From Dehalococcoidia bacterium UBA2777 (GTDB lineage Bacteria; Chloroflexota; Dehalococcoidia; UBA2247; UBA2777): a stretch of DNA of 12,136 nt. The stretch is taken from positions 1 to 12,136 of the forward strand of contig DEIJ01000098.1 of assembly GCA_002352365.1 (NCBI GenBank), written 5' to 3'. The position numbers and the translations under genes were made by a program. Each line of letters begins with the position of its first letter. Positions within the stretch are counted from its first letter, which is position 1. Below, piece after piece: positions 6,766 to 12,136 of the stretch. Under the pieces are notes generated by a model. The model saw only the letters and a program-made list of their open reading frames with translations, made no database searches and had not been told where the DNA came from.

Positions 6766-8135
6766 TTTTTAACCTGGTGCAATGCCTCCACCATAGAAGC
6801 TATTCTTCTTTCCTTTTGAGGGCAACTATTTGCCCTCCCAATAAGGCTGGCTGAAGATTCAAAAATGGTGTCGATGATTTTGAGATTGTGTTGGGCTAAG
6901 GTTTGCCCCGTCTCGGTGTTTTCAATGAGCACATCAGCATCTTCGGGTAAAAAGGCTTCACTTGCCCCCCAGCTGGGGATCAGTCGATAAGGGCTGAGAT
7001 GGTTATCCCGAGCATATTTATCAGCAATGTTGATATACTCCGAGACTACCCTGATAACTTCTCCCGCAAATCTCTCCCTTAAATCTCGGGGGTTATCTAC
7101 TCCCCATGCTTGGCTAACAACAGCGACAACTCTCACCTTGCCAAACCCTAGCTCTAAAATCTCTCTTACTGGACTAGTGGGGAAGTGATGAAGATGGTCA
7201 TAAAGCCAATCCTGGCCAGTGATTGCCAAATCAAAATTCCCGTTGGCAACCTGGAGTGGCATATCTTGAGGCCGAATCACTTTGGCAATCACTCCATCAA
7301 CCCCAATAGCTGGCCGACGACACCCTGAAGAGTAATCCCCAAGCTTAAAACCAGCTTTGCTTAGGAACTCCAGAGTGGGTTGCTGCTGATGTCCATCGGG
7401 CAAGGCGAGGCGAACTGAAGTATCCTCAAGATATTGGAGGCCCAAAGCTGAGCTGTTATCTGGTGCTCCAACTACTGGGGCATCCTCGTCAAGCTCGGAA
7501 TCTGCTACAGCATAAAGAGGGGTAAGTAATGGGGTCAAGTCTTTTGATTCCCAACTGTCCCGGTTAGCCACCAGATAAGCGGTTGACTCCAAAATTGGCA
7601 CCAAACGAACTAAGCTCGGCGAGGGTTGAGGAATCAGGGCAAGCTCAGCGCTCTCCGGAGGGTAAATCTCAGCAGCTCCCCAAAGGGGGAATATATGGAA
7701 TCTTTTCAGCCGGCACTTCAATGCAAAGGATTCTGCTTGGTTAGGGTACTCGCTGGCTATTCGTATTGTTTTGTGGCTAGACTCTAATTCCTCTAAAGAT
7801 GAGAATCCCCCCAGCTTACTGCTAGCTACAGCTAAATTCTTGTGGCCATATCCTAGATTTTGTACCTTGACCAAGGCCGATCTTGGGTATTTAACCAAAA
7901 GCTCTTCAATCCAATCCAAACCGCATATCCCGAGATCATAGTTCCCCACCGCCACCTGAATAGGTATATCCTTCTCATGAATTACCTTTATCAGCAGATT
8001 GGGGAGCTCGATGCACTTAGGCCGATAGGAGCGAGAGCGTTCATCATAATCGTTAAGCTCTAATCCTGCCTTTTGCAGTAAGAACTCTGTGGAGCGACGG
8101 AGATGCCCTTTGGGAAGAGCTAGCTTCAGCGACAC
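6759..8135 (-). CDS. hisG: Tandem double-domain ATP phosphoribosyltransferase (HisG-HisG)
   Basis: HisG catalyses the first step of histidine synthesis, joining ATP and PRPP. Short-form HisG is about 210 residues; this 458-residue protein is two HisG catalytic units in one chain, about 1-205 and 240-435, joined by an acidic linker. Both copies share the LALPxGH opening, KAGxxLxDY, QVAxGNxDLxIxGxDW, an EYxNxA stretch, WGAxE and ESxAxL. They have decayed differently. Copy 1 keeps the N-terminal LPKGHL Lys (K9) but its PRPP loop has become ELALIPQPSPSL. Copy 2 keeps the loop as ENTETGQTL (405-413) but has D in place of the N-terminal Lys (LPDGHQ). No ACT-like regulatory domain typical of long HisG is present. 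It starts at GTG 8135, 1 bp after the hisZ-like stop, with GGAGG in the preceding gene, and overlaps ruvC at its end. Confidence 0.88.
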   Translation of the reverse strand: MSLKLALPKGHLRRSTEFLLQKAGLELNDYDERSRSYRPKCIELPNLLIKVIHEKDIPIQVAVGNYDLGICGLDWIEELLVKYPRSALVKVQNLGYGHKNLAVASSKLGGFSSLEELESSHKTIRIASEYPNQAESFALKCRLKRFHIFPLWGAAEIYPPESAELALIPQPSPSLVRLVPILESTAYLVANRDSWESKDLTPLLTPLYAVADSELDEDAPVVGAPDNSSALGLQYLEDTSVRLALPDGHQQQPTLEFLSKAGFKLGDYSSGCRRPAIGVDGVIAKVIRPQDMPLQVANGNFDLAITGQDWLYDHLHHFPTSPVREILELGFGKVRVVAVVSQAWGVDNPRDLRERFAGEVIRVVSEYINIADKYARDNHLSPYRLIPSWGASEAFLPEDADVLIENTETGQTLAQHNLKIIDTIFESSASLIGRANSCPQKERRIASMVEALHQVKKC

Positions 8136-8136
8136 T

Positions 8137-9378
8137 TCACTCCTCCCTCAGCATATTCAGAATTTCAGTCAGCGAAGTTGCCGGGGTACTTTTGCCACTA
8201 GCCTGCTCGGTCAGCAGAAAGGGCGCGTTTTGCTTCCCAAGGCTAACAATCCATTTGTGTTCACTCGCTGCTCGGTAACCTTGGTCAAGTTCAGCCACAT
8301 ACCCTGCTTCTCGAAGTCGGTTAGCTACCTCGCAGGCTGAGCTCCATCCAGCTGTATTGAGTTCGCCTCTCACCAGAACACTTGGAGATTCGGGGTGCCT
8401 CCAATCTCCGGCGGAGAGAATATCCATCAGATGGTCAATATGAAGGGCAAAACCAGAGGCGGGAATATCTCCCCCTCCCAGCAGAGGAATGAGGTCATTA
8501 TACCTTCCCCCTCCAGCTAACTTCTGTTCCCCGAGATAAAACTGGAAGATAACCCCTGTATAATACTCAAATCCTTTCCCCGAGGCGAGGTCAATCTGGA
8601 AGGCACTTCGGGTGGCACTCAGAAGTTCAACAATAGTTATAAAATCATTGATGTCTCTTTCAGGCAGAGGGAGAGCCTTGCCCCAAGAGGCTTTCAAGTT
8701 TTTCAAAAACCCTGCTGTCCTTCCTGTAGGCTCAAAAAGGGGAGGCAGGAGGTCACTAAACTGGGGGCTAGTGCCCATCGCCCTCTTGAGTGCCGTGGTA
8801 TCCCCGTTTAAAATAGAGTCAAGCATCTGGCTCTGACGGGCTGGCTCCAACCTCAGGCCCTGAAGCAAAGCTTTTATCAAGCCAGCATGGGATAGATGTA
8901 ACTCCACCGCTCCCATTCCCAGCCTGGTCAAAATCTCTGAGGCGAGCATAATAAGCTCTACATCTGCCGCGGGGTTGCTGCTGCCGATGAGCTCAGCACC
9001 ACACTGCCAGCGTTCCCTTGATTCCTTACCTGTCTCTTCAAAGCTGAAGACATTTTCTATATAGAAGAGTTTGGCTGGACGATCCCTGGCCAGGTTTTCA
9101 ATATAAAGCCGGGCAGCGGGGATAGTCCCCTCTGGCCGTAGCACCACTCTTTCCCCACTCCAACCATCCCAATCAAGGAAAGAATATACTTTACTTAGCA
9201 TGCCAGGGGTAAGTGTTCCCGCGGAGGTGAAAAGATGAAGGTACTCTAGACTAGGGGTTCTTATCTCCTGGTAGCCCCATCTTAAGCAGCAAGACCTAAA
9301 AAGCTCCTCAATATATCGGAACTGAGCCATATCTTGAGGGAGTAGATCCCGGCTTCCTTTGCATTTTTGTATTTTCAT
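8137..9378 (-). CDS. hisZ: HisZ-like ATP phosphoribosyltransferase regulatory subunit (HisRS paralogue)
   Basis: Class II synthetase-fold protein of 413 residues. HisZ is needed by short-form HisG for activity and histidine feedback. Histidine-site features are kept: RPEGT at 82-86, GFEYYTG at 269-275, AGGGRYND at 288-295 and PASGFAL at 306-312. Motif 2, which in real histidyl-tRNA synthetase reads FRxER, is FSFEE at 111-115, so the Arg that holds ATP is lost; aminoacylation is therefore unlikely. Unlike many HisZ proteins it keeps a C-terminal anticodon-binding-like domain (about 333-413: VLVRGEL...LREAGYVAELDQGYR). The direct hisG neighbour supports the HisZ reading; a divergent HisS is the alternative. 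ATG 9378 is preceded by AAGGAAGG. First gene of the operon; no convincing promoter was identified upstream. Confidence 0.8.
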   Translation of the reverse strand: MKIQKCKGSRDLLPQDMAQFRYIEELFRSCCLRWGYQEIRTPSLEYLHLFTSAGTLTPGMLSKVYSFLDWDGWSGERVVLRPEGTIPAARLYIENLARDRPAKLFYIENVFSFEETGKESRERWQCGAELIGSSNPAADVELIMLASEILTRLGMGAVELHLSHAGLIKALLQGLRLEPARQSQMLDSILNGDTTALKRAMGTSPQFSDLLPPLFEPTGRTAGFLKNLKASWGKALPLPERDINDFITIVELLSATRSAFQIDLASGKGFEYYTGVIFQFYLGEQKLAGGGRYNDLIPLLGGGDIPASGFALHIDHLMDILSAGDWRHPESPSVLVRGELNTAGWSSACEVANRLREAGYVAELDQGYRAASEHKWIVSLGKQNAPFLLTEQASGKSTPATSLTEILNMLREE

Positions 9379-9484
9379 TGCCTTCCTTTGTTAAAGCTGC
9401 TTAAAAACGCTGCTAATCATGTGGCCGACACCAGAGGTAGTTTCCAATACTCCGCCACCAAGTGTGTCCAGAAACAGGACAATC

Positions 9485-9523
9485 AGGCTACCGGACAAAC
9501 TCTAATCAGCTTCCCGGTAGCCT
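9485..9523. repeat. Perfect 10-bp inverted repeat (hairpin) between rnpB and hisZ
   Basis: AGGCTACCGG (9485-9494) and its exact complement CCGGTAGCCT (9514-9523) enclose a 19-nt loop. There is no U-run after the stem on either strand, so it is not a standard intrinsic terminator. A weaker 5-bp stem (TGTCC 9465-9469, GGACA 9477-9481) follows on the minus strand. It may stabilise or end RNA reading out of rnpB, or mark a protein-binding site. Confidence 0.5.
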
Positions 9524-9635
9524 AGACTGCACTCAAGAAACCATATGGTATTGGCATGGACAATATCGTCACAATCGTGCTAGCCAGACCAGTTAGTGCT
9601 CCCATTATTGGCATTAGCTTGTACTCTTTCATCAT
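9522..9635 (-). CDS. Possible 37-residue hydrophobic peptide
   Basis: An ORF starting MMKEYKLMPIMGALTG and ending YGFLSAV, with one uninterrupted hydrophobic stretch long enough to cross a membrane and a Lys/Glu-containing N-terminus. It begins 15 nt beyond the 3' end of RNase P RNA on the same strand, and its stop codon falls in the right arm of the inverted repeat at 9485-9523. No ribosome binding site is visible, and no family is recognised. It could be a fragment of a lost membrane protein or a chance frame. The rest of the hisZ-rnpB gap (about 270 bp) holds only the hairpins. Confidence 0.2.
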   Translation of the reverse strand: MMKEYKLMPIMGALTGLASTIVTILSMPIPYGFLSAV

Positions 9636-9649
9636 TTGGTAAGAAACTA

Positions 9650-10099
9650 GGGCCGAGTAGACCTGTAAGCCGAGTTCTGTACCTTACCTTCACCTGCCTG
9701 GATTGCAAGGTGAAAGAAGGTGGTGATCATCTATCTAGCCCCGATGTTACCATCGGGGTCAAGCGGCCGACCCGAGGATGAAGGCACCATAGCCACTTCA
9801 GCCACTGTGGTGCCTCAGGCCGGGCATCCTATTATCCTCCTATTTGGCCTTGCTCCAGATGGGGTTTACCCGCTCGCGATGTCACCATCGGAGCGGTGAG
9901 CTCTTACCTCACCATTTCACCCTTGCCCGCACTAGCCTCTTGGCCAGCCGCTGGCGGTGTGTTTCTGTGGCACTTTCCGTAGGATCACTCCTCCTGGGCG
10001 TTACCCAGCATCCTGCCCGGTGGAGCTCAGACTTTCCTCTGTTCTAAAGGCTGAACAACCCTTGCCCTAAGAACAGCGATCACCCGGTCTACTTGGCCC
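9650..10099 (-). ncRNA. rnpB: RNase P RNA, bacterial type A-like
   Basis: Catalytic RNA of ribonuclease P, which matures tRNA 5' ends. On the minus strand the 5' and 3' ends form a long P1 helix: GGGCC and AGTAGACC near 10099-10086 pair with GGTCTACT and GGCCC at 9663-9650, with one mismatch between blocks. The P4 5' element GAGGAAAGTCTGAGCTCC lies at 10022-10039, followed by the conserved ACAGAAA and the AAGGGTGAAATGGTGAGGTA region. The 3' end carries the conserved ACAGAACTCGGCTTACAGG. The length of about 450 nt is slightly longer than average for type A; the extra length appears as GC-rich hairpins in the 3' half. Ends are set from P1 and the upstream promoter, probably accurate to a few bases. 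Reading frames across it in either direction are shadows. Confidence 0.95.
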
Positions 10100-10105
10100 T
10101 TATCT

Positions 10106-10134
10106 AGTTTACCCCGTTTTCAAATTTGTGGCAA
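10106..10134 (-). promoter_or_regulatory. Promoter of rnpB
   Basis: On the minus strand TTGCCA (10129-10134) and TAAACT (10106-10111) are spaced by 17 bp, and 7 nt further lies G10099, the first base of the P1 helix. The agreement between promoter position and RNA 5' end supports both calls. Confidence 0.7.
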
Positions 10135-10147
10135 GGAAGGCTTGAGG

Positions 10148-10156
10148 TGGTATAAT
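10148..10156 (+). promoter_or_regulatory. Extended -10 promoter of the methyltransferase remnant
   Basis: TGGTATAAT is a perfect extended -10 element (TGn plus TATAAT). A -35 box is poor (TTGTGG at 10126-10131, 19 bp away, sharing bases with the rnpB -35). Transcription would start about 10163, just ahead of the GAGGG ribosome site and ATG 10184. The promoter looks intact although the gene is broken. Confidence 0.6.
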
Positions 10157-10183
10157 ATCCTGAGCATATAGAGAGGGCTTTTA

Positions 10184-10979
10184 ATGGAAAAAACAGATAG
10201 TATGACGCCAGAAAGGATTGATTTAGCCTTTGATGTATTCGCCGAAGAGTACGATGCATTAGCTGAGTTCCAATATGAAACGGGATTAGCCTTAATGGAG
10301 GTGCTAGGAATCGGTCTCGGGATGGAGGTTTTAGATGTGGGGTGTGGAACAAGCAAACCAACTCTAGAAATAGCGAGAGAAGTTGGCAGGCGGGGAAAAG
10401 TAGTGGGGTAGATATAGCCCTCCAACGGCTAAAAGTAGCCAAAAGAAATGTCCAGAAGGCTGTCTTAGAGAACATCGAATTCATACACTGCCAACCAGAA
10501 AACCTCCCTTTTCCCCAGCCGTCATTCGATTTGTCTTCTCAAATACATCCTTCCATTGGTTCGGCGACAAACGCAAGGCGCTTATAGAGATGAAAAGTGT
10601 TCTTAAAAGGGAAGGGAGAATAGGCATAACAACTATTGGCTTGAAACACGATGCAGAGTTCTACGAGGTGGAAGGGAAGGTGTTGAAGAAGGGAAAATTA
10701 CTTTAGAAGATTATGAACATCTAATTACCCGGTTCAAACCCAGCGAAGTAGCAGCTTTATCTGTTAGAGCAGGATTTCAGGATGCCAAGGTTCACACCGT
10801 GTTTGGAGAAGCACACTGGCGAAGTCCCCAGGCACCGACGGAATACCGAGAGATGGTTGGAGGGCAATGCCTTGCGGGCACTTACCGCCACCTCTCAGCG
10901 ATATGGCTTGGGTGAGATACTGGCTGAATCCGAAAAAAGCCTCGGCCAAAAACCAGGAATGGCCCGAGAGGTAACATAG
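10184..10979 (+). pseudogene. SAM-dependent methyltransferase (class I), frameshifted remnant
   Basis: The first 75 residues hold a good class I methyltransferase start, with the SAM-binding motif LDVGCGTSKPTLEIA, then a stop at 10409-10411. The protein continues in successive frames: VDIALQRLKVAKRN...IEFIHCQPENLPFP (motifs II-III) to 10533; then FSNTSFHWFGDKRKALIEMKSVLKREGRIGI (motif region IV-V) to about 10697; then TLEDYEHLITRFKPSEVAAL...REMV to about 10850. Each of these three steps moves the frame by -1, consistent with one lost base at a GGGG run (about 10407), near 10533, and at an AAAA run (10694-10697). A fourth shift (+1) may lead into WLEGNALRALTATSQRYGLGEILAE, ending at TAG 10979. 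Promoter and ribosome site (GAGGG) still exist. Intact length would have been about 260 residues. Either recent gene decay or assembly indel errors; the clean genes elsewhere favour decay. Confidence 0.85.
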
Positions 10980-10993
10980 GCACTAGCACTTAA

Positions 10994-11188
10994 TCAACGG
11001 TAACAAGACACCGGCTTGACATATCCCAACTGCATAGTAACCGGGATGCGCCACCCCCCGTCAGCCAAAGCCTTAGCAGCAGGAAAAGCTTTCCTCTTCA
11101 GGAATCGTTCAGAGTGCTTTAGTAAATCCCAAACTAAGACCGCAAGCTGCCGAGGATAGGGCTGAGTAAGCCCATTATGCCCTGCATC
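10994..11188 (-). other. Open frame without a start codon, possible gene remnant
   Basis: A 64-codon open stretch on the minus strand that contains the peptide LVWDLLKHSERFLKRKAFPAA and ends GYVKPVSCYR. Its composition looks protein-like, but there is a stop just before it, no ATG or GTG near its beginning and no ribosome site, and it overlaps the 3' part of the small ORF at 11134-11259 in another frame. It may be the tail of a decayed gene. No family recognised; chance is possible. Nothing else is seen in 10980-11133. Confidence 0.2.
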
Positions 11189-11259
11189 CTACTCCCTATC
11201 ATCCCAAAAAGAGACAGAAACTTAGCCACCAGTTTAAGCACAACCAATAATGTCAGCAT
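11134..11259 (-). CDS. Small hydrophobic protein of 41 residues behind the SRP RNA
   Basis: The ORF runs MLTLLVVLKLVAKFLS through MQGIMGLLSPILG to LRS and is too short for routine gene callers. Its ribosome site is among the best in the window: GAGGAGGAG with 4 nt between AGGAGG and ATG 11259. The peptide is strongly hydrophobic with scattered Lys/Arg, so it would be a membrane or amphipathic peptide. It starts about 24 nt after the 3' end of the large SRP RNA on the same strand. A candidate promoter TCGACA (11299-11304), 18 bp, TAAATT (11275-11280) lies in the end of that RNA, so it could be read separately or by read-through. No family recognised; no type I antitoxin RNA was identified. Confidence 0.4.
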   Translation of the reverse strand: MLTLLVVLKLVAKFLSLFGMIGSRMQGIMGLLSPILGSLRS

Positions 11260-11282
11260 GACTCCTCCTCTAAAAATTTACT

Positions 11283-11561
11283 TAGGTCGTGCACCCACTG
11301 TCGATCTCGCCCCTGGCTTTTCTTTGCAGCATGGCTCTGATTAGGAAAACCTGCGGCACCCAGAGGTTACTACTTACCGCTGCTTCCTCCCAGACCTGAC
11401 GGGATTCATAGTGCTCTGCCGCGCAGGGCCCAATCTTCAACACCATCTAGCAAAGCTAGCTCCCACGAGTCAGAAGACCTTGAGTAGGAATTCAGCCCTG
11501 CTGTAGCGGATTGCAGGTACAGGGCACCGCTATCTCCCCGCTTAGCACGACCTCACGACCT
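11283..11561 (-). ncRNA. ffs: Large bacterial signal recognition particle RNA (with Alu domain)
   Basis: RNA scaffold of the signal recognition particle, which with Ffh targets membrane and secreted proteins. The S-domain tip is diagnostic: GTCAGGTCTGGGAGGAAGCA, followed by GCGGTAAG, on the minus strand at about 11373-11400, flanked by a helix pairing 11350-11358 with 11417-11427 and 11339-11345 with 11429-11435. Unlike the about 110-nt 4.5S RNA of enterobacteria, this one has the 5' Alu domain of the Bacillus-type large form: GTGCTAAGCGGGGAGATAGC and GCCCTGTACCTGCAATCCGC at about 11500-11550, then GCAGGGCTGAATTCC. The closing helix pairs 5' GGTCGTG (11554-11560) with CACGACC (11285-11291), giving about 280 nt. 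A short T-rich run (11276-11272 on this strand) follows the 3' end. Confidence 0.95.
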
Positions 11562-11568
11562 GGCTAAA

Positions 11569-11597
11569 ATATTAACCCAGGTTAGCGACTTTGTCAA
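11569..11597 (-). promoter_or_regulatory. Promoter of the SRP RNA gene
   Basis: On the minus strand a perfect TTGACA (11592-11597), a 17-bp spacer and TAATAT (11569-11574). Transcription would begin about 11561-11562, exactly before the closing helix of the RNA. Upstream of the -35 box only about 7 bp remain before the insertion sequence begins. Confidence 0.85.
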
Positions 11598-11619
11598 GGA
11601 GGAATGTTAGTTACGATTC

Positions 11620-11651
11620 AAAAGTGAACCATTTAAACTTGAAAAGTGAAC
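11620..11651 (+). repeat. Subterminal 10-bp direct repeats of the insertion sequence
   Basis: AAAAGTGAAC occurs at 11620-11629 and again at 11642-11651, a period of 22 bp or about two DNA turns. Same-face tandem sites just inside an element's end are typical transposase-binding sites. A related repeated motif (AACTGTTAACTGTTAA) follows at 11655-11670. Confidence 0.6.
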
Positions 11652-11699
11652 TGGAAACTGTTAACTGTTAATGGTACATTCCTCCATCAGGGGGGATGC

Positions 11700-12136
11700 A
11701 TGGAACAGGTACATAAGCGGTTCACCACCGAGCAAGTGAAAGCTCTGCTAAAAGGACACTGCTATGGAACATTAGATAGGTCAGCAATCGAGGAAATTTT
11801 GGAGATCAGCAAAACCAGATTCTTTGCCCTCTTAAGACAATATCGCCATGATCCGGATAAGTTTTCTCTTACCTATCAGAGAACTACCCCAACCAGGCTT
11901 CCTGCTTCAGTGGAAAAGGAAATTGAGAAGGAATTGATGTTAGAGAAGGAATTAATCGATGATCCTAGTTTGCCTATCACCACCTACAACTACTCAGCCA
12001 TCAGAGATCGTTTGATTAAGCGCGGAGTCATGGTGTCCTTGTCTACCATCATTGATCGAGCCAAGAATTCGGGTTGTTACCAGCCTCATCCAAGAAAGAA
12101 GGCACATGACCGTGAGGTGGTTACCACTGCTATTGG
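11700..12136 (+). CDS. Transposase, N-terminal part (runs off the window)
   Basis: An ORF from ATG 11700 stays open to the last base (145 codons), so it is 3' truncated by the window only. The N-terminus (MEQVHKRFTTEQVKALLKGH...LDRSAIEEILEISKTRFFALLRQYRHDP) has the pattern of a helix-turn-helix DNA-binding domain, followed by a charged helix (EKEIEKELMLEKELID) and a second winged-helix-like segment (YSAIRDRLIKRGVMVSLSTI), the arrangement of integrase-core transposases that read direct repeats. The catalytic DDE residues would lie beyond the window and cannot be checked. A G-rich ribosome site (AGGGGGG, 11689-11695) precedes the start; an ATG at 11696 in another frame stops after six codons. 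Confidence 0.75.
   Translation, partial: MEQVHKRFTTEQVKALLKGHCYGTLDRSAIEEILEISKTRFFALLRQYRHDPDKFSLTYQRTTPTRLPASVEKEIEKELMLEKELIDDPSLPITTYNYSAIRDRLIKRGVMVSLSTIIDRAKNSGCYQPHPRKKAHDREVVTTAI

Larger units (their letters stand above)
11605..12136 (+). mobile_element. Left end of an insertion sequence, running off the window
   Basis: The element is recognised by its transposase gene and by subterminal direct repeats between the presumed terminus and that gene. I place the terminus near TGTTAGTTACG at 11605, because many DDE elements end in TG and because the ffs promoter (native sequence) ends at 11597; the exact border cannot be proven without the right end. Family uncertain: the transposase resembles integrase-core (rve) types with an N-terminal helix-turn-helix. 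The right end and any target-site duplication lie outside. Confidence 0.65.

Noticed and set aside
9596..10047. Open frames on the + strand at 9596-9781 and 9844-10047
   Set aside because: They lie on the strand opposite RNase P RNA, whose conserved elements fully explain the sequence; no ribosome sites or recognisable protein features.
10104..10484. Minus-strand open frames (10104-10484 and 10120-10425)
   Set aside because: They overlap the methyltransferase remnant, whose SAM motif is clear on the + strand, and the rnpB promoter; no ribosome site and no family features.
10730..10742. GGTTCAAACCC, which looks like a tRNA T-loop
   Set aside because: It lies inside the methyltransferase remnant (encoding RFKPSE), and no acceptor, D or anticodon stems surround it.

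Overview
The window reads as ordinary bacterial chromosome from an uncultured lineage. The best guess is Chloroflexota, class Dehalococcoidia, from the flavour of the proteins: a two-copy HisG with a HisZ-like partner, a DegV plus metallo-hydrolase plus PlsY-like cluster, and a divergent bioAD pair. This is a judgement from memory of family sequences, not a search. The large Alu-containing SRP RNA and several near-consensus sigma70-type promoters show an organism that uses standard TTGACA/TATAAT signals. Base composition is close to balanced.

Layout, left to right. Positions 1-229 hold no recognisable gene but carry a clear promoter for mutM (DNA repair glycosylase, + strand). mutM meets the biotin pair bioA-bioD (minus strand) tail to tail with a 9-bp overlap. 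From the region between bioA and degV a strong promoter fires rightward into a three-gene run: degV (fatty-acid-binding protein), a metallo-beta-lactamase-fold hydrolase resembling class II cyclic-nucleotide phosphodiesterases, and a diverged PlsY-like acyltransferase. This run ends 10 bp from an opposing four-gene operon on the minus strand, hisZ-hisG-ruvC-ruvA, with joins of 1 bp, a 7-bp overlap and 1 bp. It combines the first step of histidine synthesis with Holliday-junction processing. Its HisG is a tandem duplication in one chain, the most interesting protein in the window.

The right part (about 9.4-12.1 kb) is RNA-rich and less stable. It contains RNase P RNA (rnpB, minus) with its own promoter, a SAM-dependent methyltransferase gene broken by at least three one-base losses, a poorly conserved stretch with one small hydrophobic ORF that has an excellent ribosome binding site, and the large SRP RNA (ffs, minus) with a near-perfect promoter. 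The left end of an insertion sequence sits about 8 bp behind that promoter; its transposase gene runs off the window.

No CRISPR array, tRNA, toxin-antitoxin pair, phage gene or obvious defence system was seen. Nothing here amounts to a clearly new biological system; the leads worth following are the double HisG with its HisZ-like partner, the small ORF behind the SRP RNA, and the insertion against the ffs promoter.
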